A DNA stretch of 8,147 nt from Gammaproteobacteria bacterium. Its GTDB lineage: Bacteria > Pseudomonadota > Gammaproteobacteria > Steroidobacterales > Steroidobacteraceae. Of this stretch, positions 1-5,594 are shown piece by piece. The DNA is taken from contig JANXYA010000265.1 of NCBI GenBank assembly GCA_025350345.1, positions 1 to 8,147 on the forward strand, read 5' to 3'. The translations under genes were made by a program, and so were the position numbers. Each line of letters begins with the position of its first letter. The first letter of the stretch is position 1. The notes below the pieces were generated by a model. That model did not search any database. It was not told the origin of the DNA and was given only the letters and a program-made list of their open reading frames with translations.

Positions 1-1054
1 CCCGGCCGCCGGTAACCACTTCGATATGCTTCTTCGCGCCGGCGCGCTCCACGAAGCCCGCCACCCGTTCGCGCTGCTCGGCACTGATCAACGGTCCCAT
101 CTCCACGCCCGCCGCCTGCTGCGTACCCACCTTGATGGTGCCCACCGCGGCGGCCAGATCCGCCACGACGCGATCGTAGACCCTGGCGCCCGCATAGATG
201 CGGCAGGCGGCGGTGCAGTCCTGGCCCGCATTGTAGAAACCAAAAGTGCGCACCCCGCTCACGAGCAGATCCACGTCGGCGTCGTCGAAGACGATGACCG
301 GCGCCTTGCCACCGAGCTCCAGGTGCGTGCGCTTGGTGCCGCGAGCCGCCGCCGCAAGAATCTTCTCACCGGTCGCGACATCGCCGGTCAGGGAGATCAT
401 GGCGATGGCCGGATGCGCCACCAGCGGCGCGCCCACGCTCTGCCCGCGGCCGCAGATCACGTTCACGACGCCGGGCGGAAACAGCTCGGCCAGGAGCGTG
501 GCCAGCTTCAGGGCGCTGAGCGGCGTCTGCTCCGAGGGCTTGAGTACCACGGTGTTGCCGGCGGCGAGCGCCGGGGCGAGTTTCCAGGCCGCCATCATCA
601 GCGGGTAGTTCCACGGCGCGATCGAGGCCACCACACCCACCGCGTCGCGGCGAACCATGCTGGTGTAGCCAGCGACATACTCTCCGGCAACGGCGCCATG
701 CATGGTGCGGGCCGCGCCCGCGAAAAAGCGGAACACGTCGGCGATGCCGGGAATCTCATCGCCGATCACGGCGGCCAGCGGCTTGCCGCAGTTGCGCGAT
801 TCGATCGAGGCGTACTCCCCCGCCTCGGCCTCGATGCGATCGGCGAGCTTCAGGAGCAGTGCGGCGCGCTCCTTCGGCGGCGTTGCCGCCCAGCCCGCAA
901 AGGCCGCCTGCGCGGCACCCACGGCGGCGTCGATCTGCTCCCTCGAGGCTTCAGGAACCGAGGCCAGGAGCTTGCCGCTGGCAGGATCGAGGACTTGCTC
1001 GGCCGCGCCCCGGCCGGCGACGAGCTTGCCGTTGATCAGGAATTTGGTGTGCAT
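1..1054 (-). CDS. patD: Gamma-aminobutyraldehyde dehydrogenase, 3' end outside window
   Basis: NAD-dependent aldehyde dehydrogenase that oxidises 4-aminobutanal to GABA in putrescine breakdown; cytoplasmic. The frame is open from ATG 1054 to the left edge, giving 351 residues of the roughly 474 expected, so the C-terminal quarter is missing. Seen directly: N-terminal MHTKFLINGKLVAG, a LELGGKAP motif with general-base Glu246, and FYNAGQDCTAACRIYA with nucleophile Cys280. From memory of E. coli PatD (YdcW), the catalytic residues carry the same numbers, and the GQDCTAACRIYA block is characteristic of that subfamily, which supports PatD over a generic betaine aldehyde dehydrogenase. The start is chosen by homology, because the bases before it hold no convincing Shine-Dalgarno. 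It lies 54 nt downstream of the S41 peptidase gene on the same strand and may be co-transcribed with it. Substrate choice is inferred from similarity and from the nearby ydcS. Confidence 0.9.
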   Translation of the reverse strand, partial: MHTKFLINGKLVAGRGAAEQVLDPASGKLLASVPEASREQIDAAVGAAQAAFAGWAATPPKERAALLLKLADRIEAEAGEYASIESRNCGKPLAAVIGDEIPGIADVFRFFAGAARTMHGAVAGEYVAGYTSMVRRDAVGVVASIAPWNYPLMMAAWKLAPALAAGNTVVLKPSEQTPLSALKLATLLAELFPPGVVNVICGRGQSVGAPLVAHPAIAMISLTGDVATGEKILAAAARGTKRTHLELGGKAPVIVFDDADVDLLVSGVRTFGFYNAGQDCTAACRIYAGARVYDRVVADLAAAVGTIKVGTQQAAGVEMGPLISAEQRERVAGFVERAGAKKHIEVVTGGR

Positions 1055-1108
1055 GGCAATTCGCCGTCGTGGAGTGGGAGGGTTGGTCCATTCTCGATCA
1101 GAATCGCA

Positions 1109-2407
1109 TCACCGGGAAGGGCTGCGGGCGGGGAGCAATTTCTTCAGTTCCTCCAGGCCGCGCGCCACCACCGCATCAGCGGTACCGGTGGCAGGTTCGG
1201 CGACCAGTACGGGTGGCAGCCAGTTCTGTCGCAGCGTGCCGTTGGGGTGGTAGAGCTGCTCGGTGGCGAAGGCAACGTCCATGCCGGTCTGGGTCAGGCG
1301 GAAATCATTCACCGCGCCGGCCAGGTGCGCCATCGGCGTGCCCACGACCACGGCGCGCTGCATCGCGTCCAGGCCCACCGCCATGCCTTCTCCCATGCTG
1401 CCCGTCCAGTGATCGACCAGCACCACCAGCGGTGCCTCGCAGGTAAACGGGCCGCGGGGTGCGACCAGCTCCATCCAGTTGCGCTCGACATCGCCCTGCC
1501 CGTAGTTGGAGATGCGGTGATGCTGATAGGCCAGCATCGCATGGACAAAGCGCCCCATGAGCCCCAAGGCCACCGAGCTGTCTCCGCCACTCGGGACATC
1601 ACGCAGATCGAGGATCAGCCCTGCCGTGCCTTGCAGCTGCGCCAGCGCCTGATCGAATGCGGCGACCGTCTGTTGCTCGCCGAGCGAGTTGTTCAGGCGG
1701 ATCAGGCCGATGTTTCCGGGCAAGCGCTGCACCGCGAGCGCGCCTGCACCACGATCGAAGCGCCGCTCGAGCGGCAGGGTCACGGCGCGGCTGTGACCTT
1801 CGGCGTCGCATAGCGTGAAGTGCCGCTCCTCGTCCGCCCGGCCGGCGAGCAGCGAGAGCAAGGCCCACCGGCGCGAGTCGGCATCGCGGTTATCGACCGC
1901 GCTCGTCAGGCGCGCGGCGATGGCGCTACCGAGCGCTTCATTGCCCACCTGCGTCACTCGATCACCGGGCTTGATGCCGGCGCGTTCCGCATCGCTCCCG
2001 CTGCGCACCGCGACGACGCGCGCCTCGAGCCCATCGGGCTCGGCCCAGACATCGGCAAAGGTAGGCACCGGCAGCCAGCGATGCGGATTGTGTGAACGCA
2101 CCTCGGCGTGAAAATCGTGCAGTTCATCGAGCGCGCCTTCGAGTACCGCGGCGAACGATTCGGGCGTGCGGGCAGCAGCCACCGCGGCGGCATAGCGGTC
2201 CGGCCAGGTCAGCCAGGGCTTTTCAGCGCGGTCAAGCCAGGCGTAGTTGTCAGTGAAGTCTCCGACGAACTCCCTGAAGTCCGCCTGTCGCGCCGCCAGG
2301 GTCAGTTCATCCGGGACGGCGGCCGCGGGATAAATGCCGGCCAGGATCGTCAGGAGTACTATGTAAGGCCAATCGGCCCTGGCAGTGGCATGCGCCATGG
2401 CATCCAT
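1109..2407 (-). CDS. Exported S41-family serine peptidase with PDZ-like segment
   Basis: Predicted 432-residue tail-specific-protease-like (S41) hydrolase acting outside the cytoplasm. Residues 11-31 form a hydrophobic signal-like segment (WPYIVLLTILAGIYPAAA). Residues about 112-165 look like a PDZ domain, with the typical ERAGIKPGDRV turn at 141-151. The catalytic part follows: GLILDLRD at 263-270, then LVVLVDHWTGSMGEGMA with the presumed nucleophile Ser337 and Glu340 three residues on, as in S41 peptidases. I did not locate a confident general-base Lys, so some members of this branch might act differently. The open frame runs back to 3115, but that extension is antisense to the methyltransferase and is low-complexity Arg/Pro/Ser-rich, so ATG 2407 (or the in-frame ATG 2398) is preferred because either gives a signal peptide. 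Neither has a strong Shine-Dalgarno. It is divergent from the methyltransferase and upstream of patD. The substrate is unknown. Confidence 0.82.
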   Translation of the reverse strand: MDAMAHATARADWPYIVLLTILAGIYPAAAVPDELTLAARQADFREFVGDFTDNYAWLDRAEKPWLTWPDRYAAAVAAARTPESFAAVLEGALDELHDFHAEVRSHNPHRWLPVPTFADVWAEPDGLEARVVAVRSGSDAERAGIKPGDRVTQVGNEALGSAIAARLTSAVDNRDADSRRWALLSLLAGRADEERHFTLCDAEGHSRAVTLPLERRFDRGAGALAVQRLPGNIGLIRLNNSLGEQQTVAAFDQALAQLQGTAGLILDLRDVPSGGDSSVALGLMGRFVHAMLAYQHHRISNYGQGDVERNWMELVAPRGPFTCEAPLVVLVDHWTGSMGEGMAVGLDAMQRAVVVGTPMAHLAGAVNDFRLTQTGMDVAFATEQLYHPNGTLRQNWLPPVLVAEPATGTADAVVARGLEELKKLLPARSPSR

Positions 2408-2411
2408 ATTC

Positions 2412-2441
2412 GCACACCGAGGTGTTTCACGTGCACACCGA
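2412..2441. repeat. Short repeats in the divergent S41/methyltransferase start region
   Basis: The 9-mer GCACACCGA occurs at 2412-2420 and again at 2433-2441, a 21-bp period (about two helical turns). ACACC-GA-GGTGT at 2414-2425 is a perfect 5+5 inverted repeat overlapping the first copy. The two gene starts (2407 minus, 2431 plus) are only 23 bp apart, so this could be a shared operator. The elements are short and chance is a real alternative. Confidence 0.25.
2419..2424 (+). promoter_or_regulatory. Shine-Dalgarno GAGGTG setting the methyltransferase start
   Basis: GAGGTG at 2419-2424 is followed by a 6-nt spacer and GTG at 2431. A GTG at 2422 is also in frame, but it lies inside this Shine-Dalgarno and has none of its own in a useful position. 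The 2431 start is therefore preferred; it gives a compact basic n-region followed by a hydrophobic core. Confidence 0.6.
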
Positions 2442-3273
2442 CAAGCATTTGCGCCTATCCGTCGCCGCGATCGCAATACTGGGCGCTGTTGGCGCCGCCG
2501 CGGCGCTCGCCGCTGCTGATCCGGGGCCTGGCGTCGATCCGGCCCTGAGCGCGGCAGTCGCCGCTCCGGAGCGATCGGCGCCATTCGTGGCGCGCGATGG
2601 GTTCCGCCATCCGGCCGAAGAACTGTCGTTCTTCGGACTGCAGCCCAGGATGTCCGTGGTCGAGCTGTGGCCGGGCACGGGCTACTGGACCGAAATCCTG
2701 GGACCGTACCTGGCGGCGCAGGGGCACTACTACGTGGCGCTTCCCACACCGAGCCCGAATGGTGAGGACCAGGGCGTGGCGCGCTGGAGCGCGAGGGTCG
2801 AAGGGCAGAAGGCACGGATGGGCACGATCGTACGCACCGCGCTCGGCCCACCGGGTCAATACGACATTGCGCCGCCGGGTTCCGCCGATCTGGTCGTGAC
2901 CTTCCGCAATCTGCACAACTGGATGGAGGGCGGGTTTGCCGATGCGGCGCTCGCCGCCTGCTACAAGGCCCTGAAGCCCGGCGGCATCCTCGGGATCGAG
3001 GATCACCGTGCGCGCAACGATCAGCCGCAGGACCCCAAGGCCGAGAATGGCTACGTGCGCCAGGACTACGCCATCGCCCTGGCCAAGAAGGCCGGGTTTG
3101 AGTTCGTGGGCGCATCCGAGATCAACGCCAACGTCAAGGACACGAAGAACTGGCCCGAGGGCGTGTGGACGCTGCCGCCCAGGCTGGCGCTCAAGGACAA
3201 GGACCGCGAGCGTTACCAGGCCATCGGCGAGGCCGACAACTTCGTGCTCAAGTTCCGCAAGCCCGCGCGCTGA
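2431..3273 (+). CDS. Exported class I SAM-dependent methyltransferase-like protein (COG4798-type)
   Basis: A 280-residue protein with GTG start. Residues 2-9 are basic and 10-29 are a hydrophobic Ala-rich signal peptide core ending LAAA-D, so export is predicted. The mature part resembles the predicted methyltransferases of COG4798: a motif-I variant VVELWPGTGYWTE (residues 76-88, Gly-rich SAM loop PGTG at 81-84), a VVTFRNLHNW strand (155-164), and ALKPGGILGIEDHRA (180-194), the usual post-motif of class I enzymes. The substrate is unknown, and an exported enzyme of this fold raises the question of where SAM would come from. It is divergent from the S41 peptidase, with 23 bp between starts, and convergent with ydcS, with a single base between the two stop codons. 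Base composition matches the GC-rich surroundings, with no sign of recent transfer. Confidence 0.85.
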   Translation: MHTDKHLRLSVAAIAILGAVGAAAALAAADPGPGVDPALSAAVAAPERSAPFVARDGFRHPAEELSFFGLQPRMSVVELWPGTGYWTEILGPYLAAQGHYYVALPTPSPNGEDQGVARWSARVEGQKARMGTIVRTALGPPGQYDIAPPGSADLVVTFRNLHNWMEGGFADAALAACYKALKPGGILGIEDHRARNDQPQDPKAENGYVRQDYAIALAKKAGFEFVGASEINANVKDTKNWPEGVWTLPPRLALKDKDRERYQAIGEADNFVLKFRKPAR

Positions 3274-3274
3274 T

Positions 3275-4453
3275 TCAACGCCCGCCCATGACCGCCGCGT
3301 AGTCGGTCGACCACCTGCTGTAGGGCACGCAGCTGGTCTGCGTCCTGCAACTGGCTTCCGGAGTGCGCCAGAAGTAGATCTTGTCGAACTGGCTCACGCC
3401 GTTGGTCCGGCAACCGTCCACGCCGAGCAGGACATTGTTGCTGCAGGCGGCCGGAACGGTGGGCAGGGAACCGAACCACGAGGCCACGTCTCCCTGCACC
3501 TTCGCAGACAGCGACCACTCGAGCCACTTGTAGGCGCAATTGGGATGCCTCGCGCGCGCGTGCAGCATGGTCGTGTCGGCCCAGCCCGTGGCGCCTTCAC
3601 TCGGAATCGTGCTGGCGATGGGCTGCTTGTGGGCCACCAGCGCATTCACCTGGAACGGCCAGGAGCCGGAGACCACCACCCCTTCGCTGGTGAAGTCCTG
3701 CACCTGCACATTGGCGTCGTGCCAATAGCGGTGCACCAGCGGGTGCTGCTTGCGCAGCAGCTCGAGTGCCGCGGCATATTGCTGTTCGTTCAGCTCGTAG
3801 GGATTCCTGATGCCGAGCGCGGGCTTGTGCGCCATCAGGTAGAGCGCGGCGTCGGCGATGTAGATCGGGCCATCGTAGGCCTGCACGCGGCCCTTGGCCG
3901 GCTTGCCATCGGGAAACTTGCCGCCTTCGAACACCACGGACCAGGAACCCGGCGCCTGCCTGAACATTTTCGTGTTGTACATGAGCACGTTCGGTCCCCA
4001 TTGGTAGGGCACGCCGTAGTGCTTGCCATCGATGTAATGCCACGGCGCCTCCTTCAGGCGCTCATCGAGCGTGCCGTAGCTGGGGACACGCGCGATGTCC
4101 ACGGGCTGCACCACCCCGCCGCGCACCAGCCGCAGCGAGGCATCCCCCGAGGCGGTGACCAGGTCGTACCCACCCTGGGTCATGAGCGAGACCATTTCAT
4201 CGGAAGTCCCGGCGGTCCTGACGGTGACCAGGCAACCGGTGTCCTGCTCGAACGGCGTCACCCAGTCGTGGCGCTTGTCGCTGGCGCCGCGCTCGATATA
4301 TCCGGGCCAGGCGAGGATGTCGAGTGCGCCCTCGAGCGCATCGGCCGCCCGGGCAACCGGCGCGGGCTCGGTGTTGCGGGCGCATGCCGAGAGCGTCAGG
4401 ACCGCGGCGGCGAGCAGGCCCAGGCGGCGATGGGCAGCGGATGAGCGCCGCAT
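3275..4453 (-). CDS. ydcS: ABC transporter solute-binding lipoprotein, YdcS family
   Basis: A 392-residue solute-binding protein. E. coli YdcS is the binding component of the YdcSTUV importer, linked to putrescine uptake, and has also been reported to make short polyhydroxybutyrate. Seen here: signal peptide with lipobox LSAC (Cys24), then family blocks I recognise from YdcS, including ILAWPGYIERG, TSDEMVSLMTQGGYDLVTAS, VPYQWGPNVLMYNTK, GRVQAYDGPIYIADAAL, HRYWHDANVQ, GWADTTMLHA, VQGDVASWFGSLP and the C-terminal VPYSRW and VMGGR. From memory, E. coli YdcS has a plain signal peptide, so the lipidation Cys is a difference, as is a two-Cys insertion near the C terminus (PEASCRTQTSC). Start ATG 4453 is fixed by AAGGAG six bases upstream; an in-frame ATG at 4513 lacks this. 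No ATPase or permease gene adjoins it. Confidence 0.93.
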   Translation of the reverse strand: MRRSSAAHRRLGLLAAAVLTLSACARNTEPAPVARAADALEGALDILAWPGYIERGASDKRHDWVTPFEQDTGCLVTVRTAGTSDEMVSLMTQGGYDLVTASGDASLRLVRGGVVQPVDIARVPSYGTLDERLKEAPWHYIDGKHYGVPYQWGPNVLMYNTKMFRQAPGSWSVVFEGGKFPDGKPAKGRVQAYDGPIYIADAALYLMAHKPALGIRNPYELNEQQYAAALELLRKQHPLVHRYWHDANVQVQDFTSEGVVVSGSWPFQVNALVAHKQPIASTIPSEGATGWADTTMLHARARHPNCAYKWLEWSLSAKVQGDVASWFGSLPTVPAACSNNVLLGVDGCRTNGVSQFDKIYFWRTPEASCRTQTSCVPYSRWSTDYAAVMGGR

Positions 4454-4459
4454 GGGAGA

Positions 4460-4465
4460 CTCCTT
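4460..4465 (-). promoter_or_regulatory. Shine-Dalgarno AAGGAG of ydcS
   Basis: On the minus strand AAGGAG (4465-4460) is followed by six bases (TCTCCC) and ATG 4453. This decides the ydcS start against the longer frame from 4513. Confidence 0.8.
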
Positions 4466-4515
4466 GTTGGCATCACCGCTGGCGTCCGGCGCGGTTCCGC
4501 TTCGCGGGAGCATCG

Positions 4516-4543
4516 ATCATACTCATGCCCGGGTCCTGTGCAA
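4516..4543 (-). promoter_or_regulatory. Candidate sigma-70 promoter for ydcS
   Basis: On the minus strand, TTGCAC (4543-4538) and TATGAT (4521-4516) are separated by 16 bases. The -10 matches 5 of 6 consensus bases; the -35 matches only TTG well. Transcription would begin near 4508, leaving a leader of about 55 nt before ydcS. It lies in the 151-bp gap between ydcS and the cassette gene. Inferred from the motifs only. Confidence 0.4.
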
Positions 4544-4570
4544 CTCGCCACCGCAGATCGCAGCGAGTCC

Positions 4571-4588
4571 CTCAACAGCCAGTTAGGC
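4571..4588 (+). other. Left integron core site (L'/R'-like half site)
   Basis: CTCAAC (4571-4576), five bases, then GTTAGGC (4582-4588). The complete attC downstream ends with CTCAAC, six bases, GTTAGGC (5105-5123), so the two sites share both boxes. GTTRRRY is the integron recombination core, cut after its G, so the cassette would begin at 4583. No matching left half (GCCTAAC with a GTTnGAG box) is found upstream. It may be the right half of an eroded attC, an attI remnant, or the junction left by insertion at a secondary site. Confidence 0.6.
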
Positions 4589-5117
4589 GGCGAGAGTCAG
4601 TACGATGCCAGAGATCACTGCAGCTACGTTTGTCCTGGCGGTGACTGATCTTGAGAAGTCACGGGCCTACTATTGCGAGAAGCTCGGCTTCGTTGAAGAC
4701 CTACGGGTCGAGGGTTGGTCATTTCTTCGTCGAGGGGCGTGCCTGTTGCGCTTGGGCGACTGTCCCGATGCCACGCCCATGTCGAAGCATCAAGACCACT
4801 CCTGGTTTGCCTATCTCCACGTCACGGACGCGAAGGGGTTATTTGCTGAGTTCAAGGGTCGCGGCGTTGAGATATGGCATCCGTTGCGGGACACGCCGTG
4901 GAAGATGAGAGAATTTGCCATTGTCACGCCAGACGGACATCGCATCGTGTTCGGAGAGTCTCTTGAGCATCCGGCCTAGATACGGCGAACCCTCGCCGCC
5001 TAACAGCGCGTTCGAGCGGGCCGGGTTACCTTTTTCGCGGGCGCGCGGACAGCGCGCCCGCCATTCTGCGCCGTCCGCGCGCTTGAAGCGCTTGCGGCGG
5101 GCCGCTCAACGCGAGCG
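4583..5117 (+). mobile_element. Integron gene cassette carrying the VOC gene
   Basis: By the G^TTAGGC cleavage rule, the excisable unit would run from T4583 to G5117, 535 bp. It contains a single gene followed by its attC, the standard cassette layout: short leader, one open reading frame almost filling the unit, stop codon 18 bases before the attC. No integrase gene is in the window, so this is a cassette outside a visible complete integron. Confidence 0.72.
4605..4979 (+). CDS. Cassette-borne VOC (glyoxalase/bleomycin-resistance fold) protein
   Basis: A 124-residue single-domain protein of the vicinal oxygen chelate superfamily. Two beta-alpha-beta modules are visible: ATFVLAVTDLEKSRAYYCEKLGF at residues 7-29 (strand, helix, conserved YY..LGF turn) and AYLHVTDAKGLFAEFKGRGV at 69-88, ending with REFAIVTPDGHRIVFGE (102-118). 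His72 and Glu118 sit where metal ligands occur in family members, but the first strand carries no His. It may therefore be a metal-independent ligand-binding protein like the bleomycin-resistance proteins. The substrate cannot be told. It sits between a GTTAGGC core site and a full attC, both in the orientation of the gene, so it is read as an integron cassette gene. A sampled line is about 53% GC against about 67% in a sampled line of a native gene. The Shine-Dalgarno is weak (GAGAG about 8 nt before ATG). Confidence 0.88.
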   Translation: MPEITAATFVLAVTDLEKSRAYYCEKLGFVEDLRVEGWSFLRRGACLLRLGDCPDATPMSKHQDHSWFAYLHVTDAKGLFAEFKGRGVEIWHPLRDTPWKMREFAIVTPDGHRIVFGESLEHPA

Positions 5118-5123
5118 TTAGGC
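4998..5123 (+). repeat. attC recombination site (126 bp)
   Basis: R'' GCCTAAC (4998-5004) and R' GTTAGGC (5117-5123) are perfect inverted cores. Just inside, GTTCGAG (5010-5016) pairs with CTCAAC (5105-5110) except for one unpaired C at 5013, which is a G on the bottom strand. That matches the extrahelical G expected in L'' of the folded bottom strand. The stem continues with CGGGCCG (5017-5023) against 5098-5104 with one mismatch. A central 10-bp inverted repeat follows, GCGCGCGGAC (5041-5050) with GTCCGCGCGC (5073-5082). All diagnostic attC parts are present: R, L, spacers of 5 and 6 bases, extrahelical base, and a variable hairpin centre. Confidence 0.9.
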
Positions 5124-5126
5124 ATC

Positions 5127-5132
5127 GGAGGT
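5127..5132 (+). promoter_or_regulatory. Shine-Dalgarno GGAGGT of the B-box gene
   Basis: GGAGGT lies three bases before GTG 5136, directly after the attC end at 5123. The short spacing is tolerable, and it supports GTG as the start and a very short cassette leader. Confidence 0.55.
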
Positions 5133-5135
5133 CAA

Positions 5136-5504
5136 GTGCATTGTTTCAATCATCCTGATCGTGTAGCGATTGGCAGCTGCAAGGCCTGTAGCAAGGGTCT
5201 CTGCTCCGCATGCGCGGTGGATATGGAGCACGGACTCGCGTGCCGCGGAAAACATGAGCAGACTGTTGAGAAGCTCAACAGCATCGTCGCAAGGGCCGCA
5301 CAGATTCAGACCACGTCGGGAAAGGTCAAGTATGCAGCCCCGATCTTCTATGCGTTCATGGGTGCATTCTTCCTTGGCTACGGGTACTTTCGGGATGGCC
5401 TGAGTGGTTTTCTGGTCCCACTCGGGGGTGGGTTTCTGATTTTCGCCACAGTCGTATTCCTGGCCAATCGACGAGCCTTCAGGAAAAGTACGACCGATGC
5501 CTGA
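5136..5504 (+). CDS. Small B-box-like zinc-finger protein with two transmembrane helices
   Basis: A 122-residue protein of unknown function. Residues 3-40 carry a Cys/His pattern close to a B-box zinc finger: Cys3-x2-His6-x8-Cys15-x2-Cys18-x4-Cys23-x2-Cys26, then His32, Cys36 and His40 as further candidate ligands. After a short helical linker (about 41-63) come two hydrophobic stretches, about 66-85 and 89-110, predicted to be membrane helices, and then a basic tail (RRAFRK). The likely form is a cytoplasmic zinc-binding head anchored in the inner membrane, possibly for protein contacts; this is inference. GTG start with a GGAGGT Shine-Dalgarno, 12 bases after an attC, at the position of the next integron cassette. 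Sampled GC is about 52%, unlike the flanks. No attC is found downstream. Confidence 0.82.
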   Translation: MHCFNHPDRVAIGSCKACSKGLCSACAVDMEHGLACRGKHEQTVEKLNSIVARAAQIQTTSGKVKYAAPIFYAFMGAFFLGYGYFRDGLSGFLVPLGGGFLIFATVVFLANRRAFRKSTTDA

Positions 5505-5594
5505 CCGGAGCATTCACGCGCGCGGTGGATAGCATGAACTCCAGCCTGTTCTTTATGAATCTGCACTACCGCGGCCAGGAAGGAGCGCAGGACC

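Noticed and set aside
26..1813. 595-residue plus-strand open frame
   Set aside because: It lies antisense to patD and the S41 peptidase, which have clear catalytic motifs. Its His/Arg/Gly/Ala-rich product resembles no family and spans two real genes; it is a GC-rich shadow frame.
2408..3115. 236-residue N-terminal extension of the S41 peptidase
   Set aside because: It is antisense to the methyltransferase, Arg/Pro/Ser-rich, and would bury the signal peptide that starts at 2407.
3008..4444. 478-residue plus-strand open frame
   Set aside because: It covers the end of the methyltransferase in another frame and then runs antisense to ydcS. The product is low-complexity and has no domain I recognise.
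4983..4998. Small hairpin CGGCGA/TCGCCG after the VOC stop codon
   Set aside because: A 6-bp stem with a 4-base loop but no U tract; its last base overlaps the attC start. No function can be supported.
5026..5060. Rho-independent terminator around the T run at 5031-5035
   Set aside because: The T run comes before the strong hairpins on the plus strand and is inside the attC. Neither strand has a stem immediately followed by a U tract.
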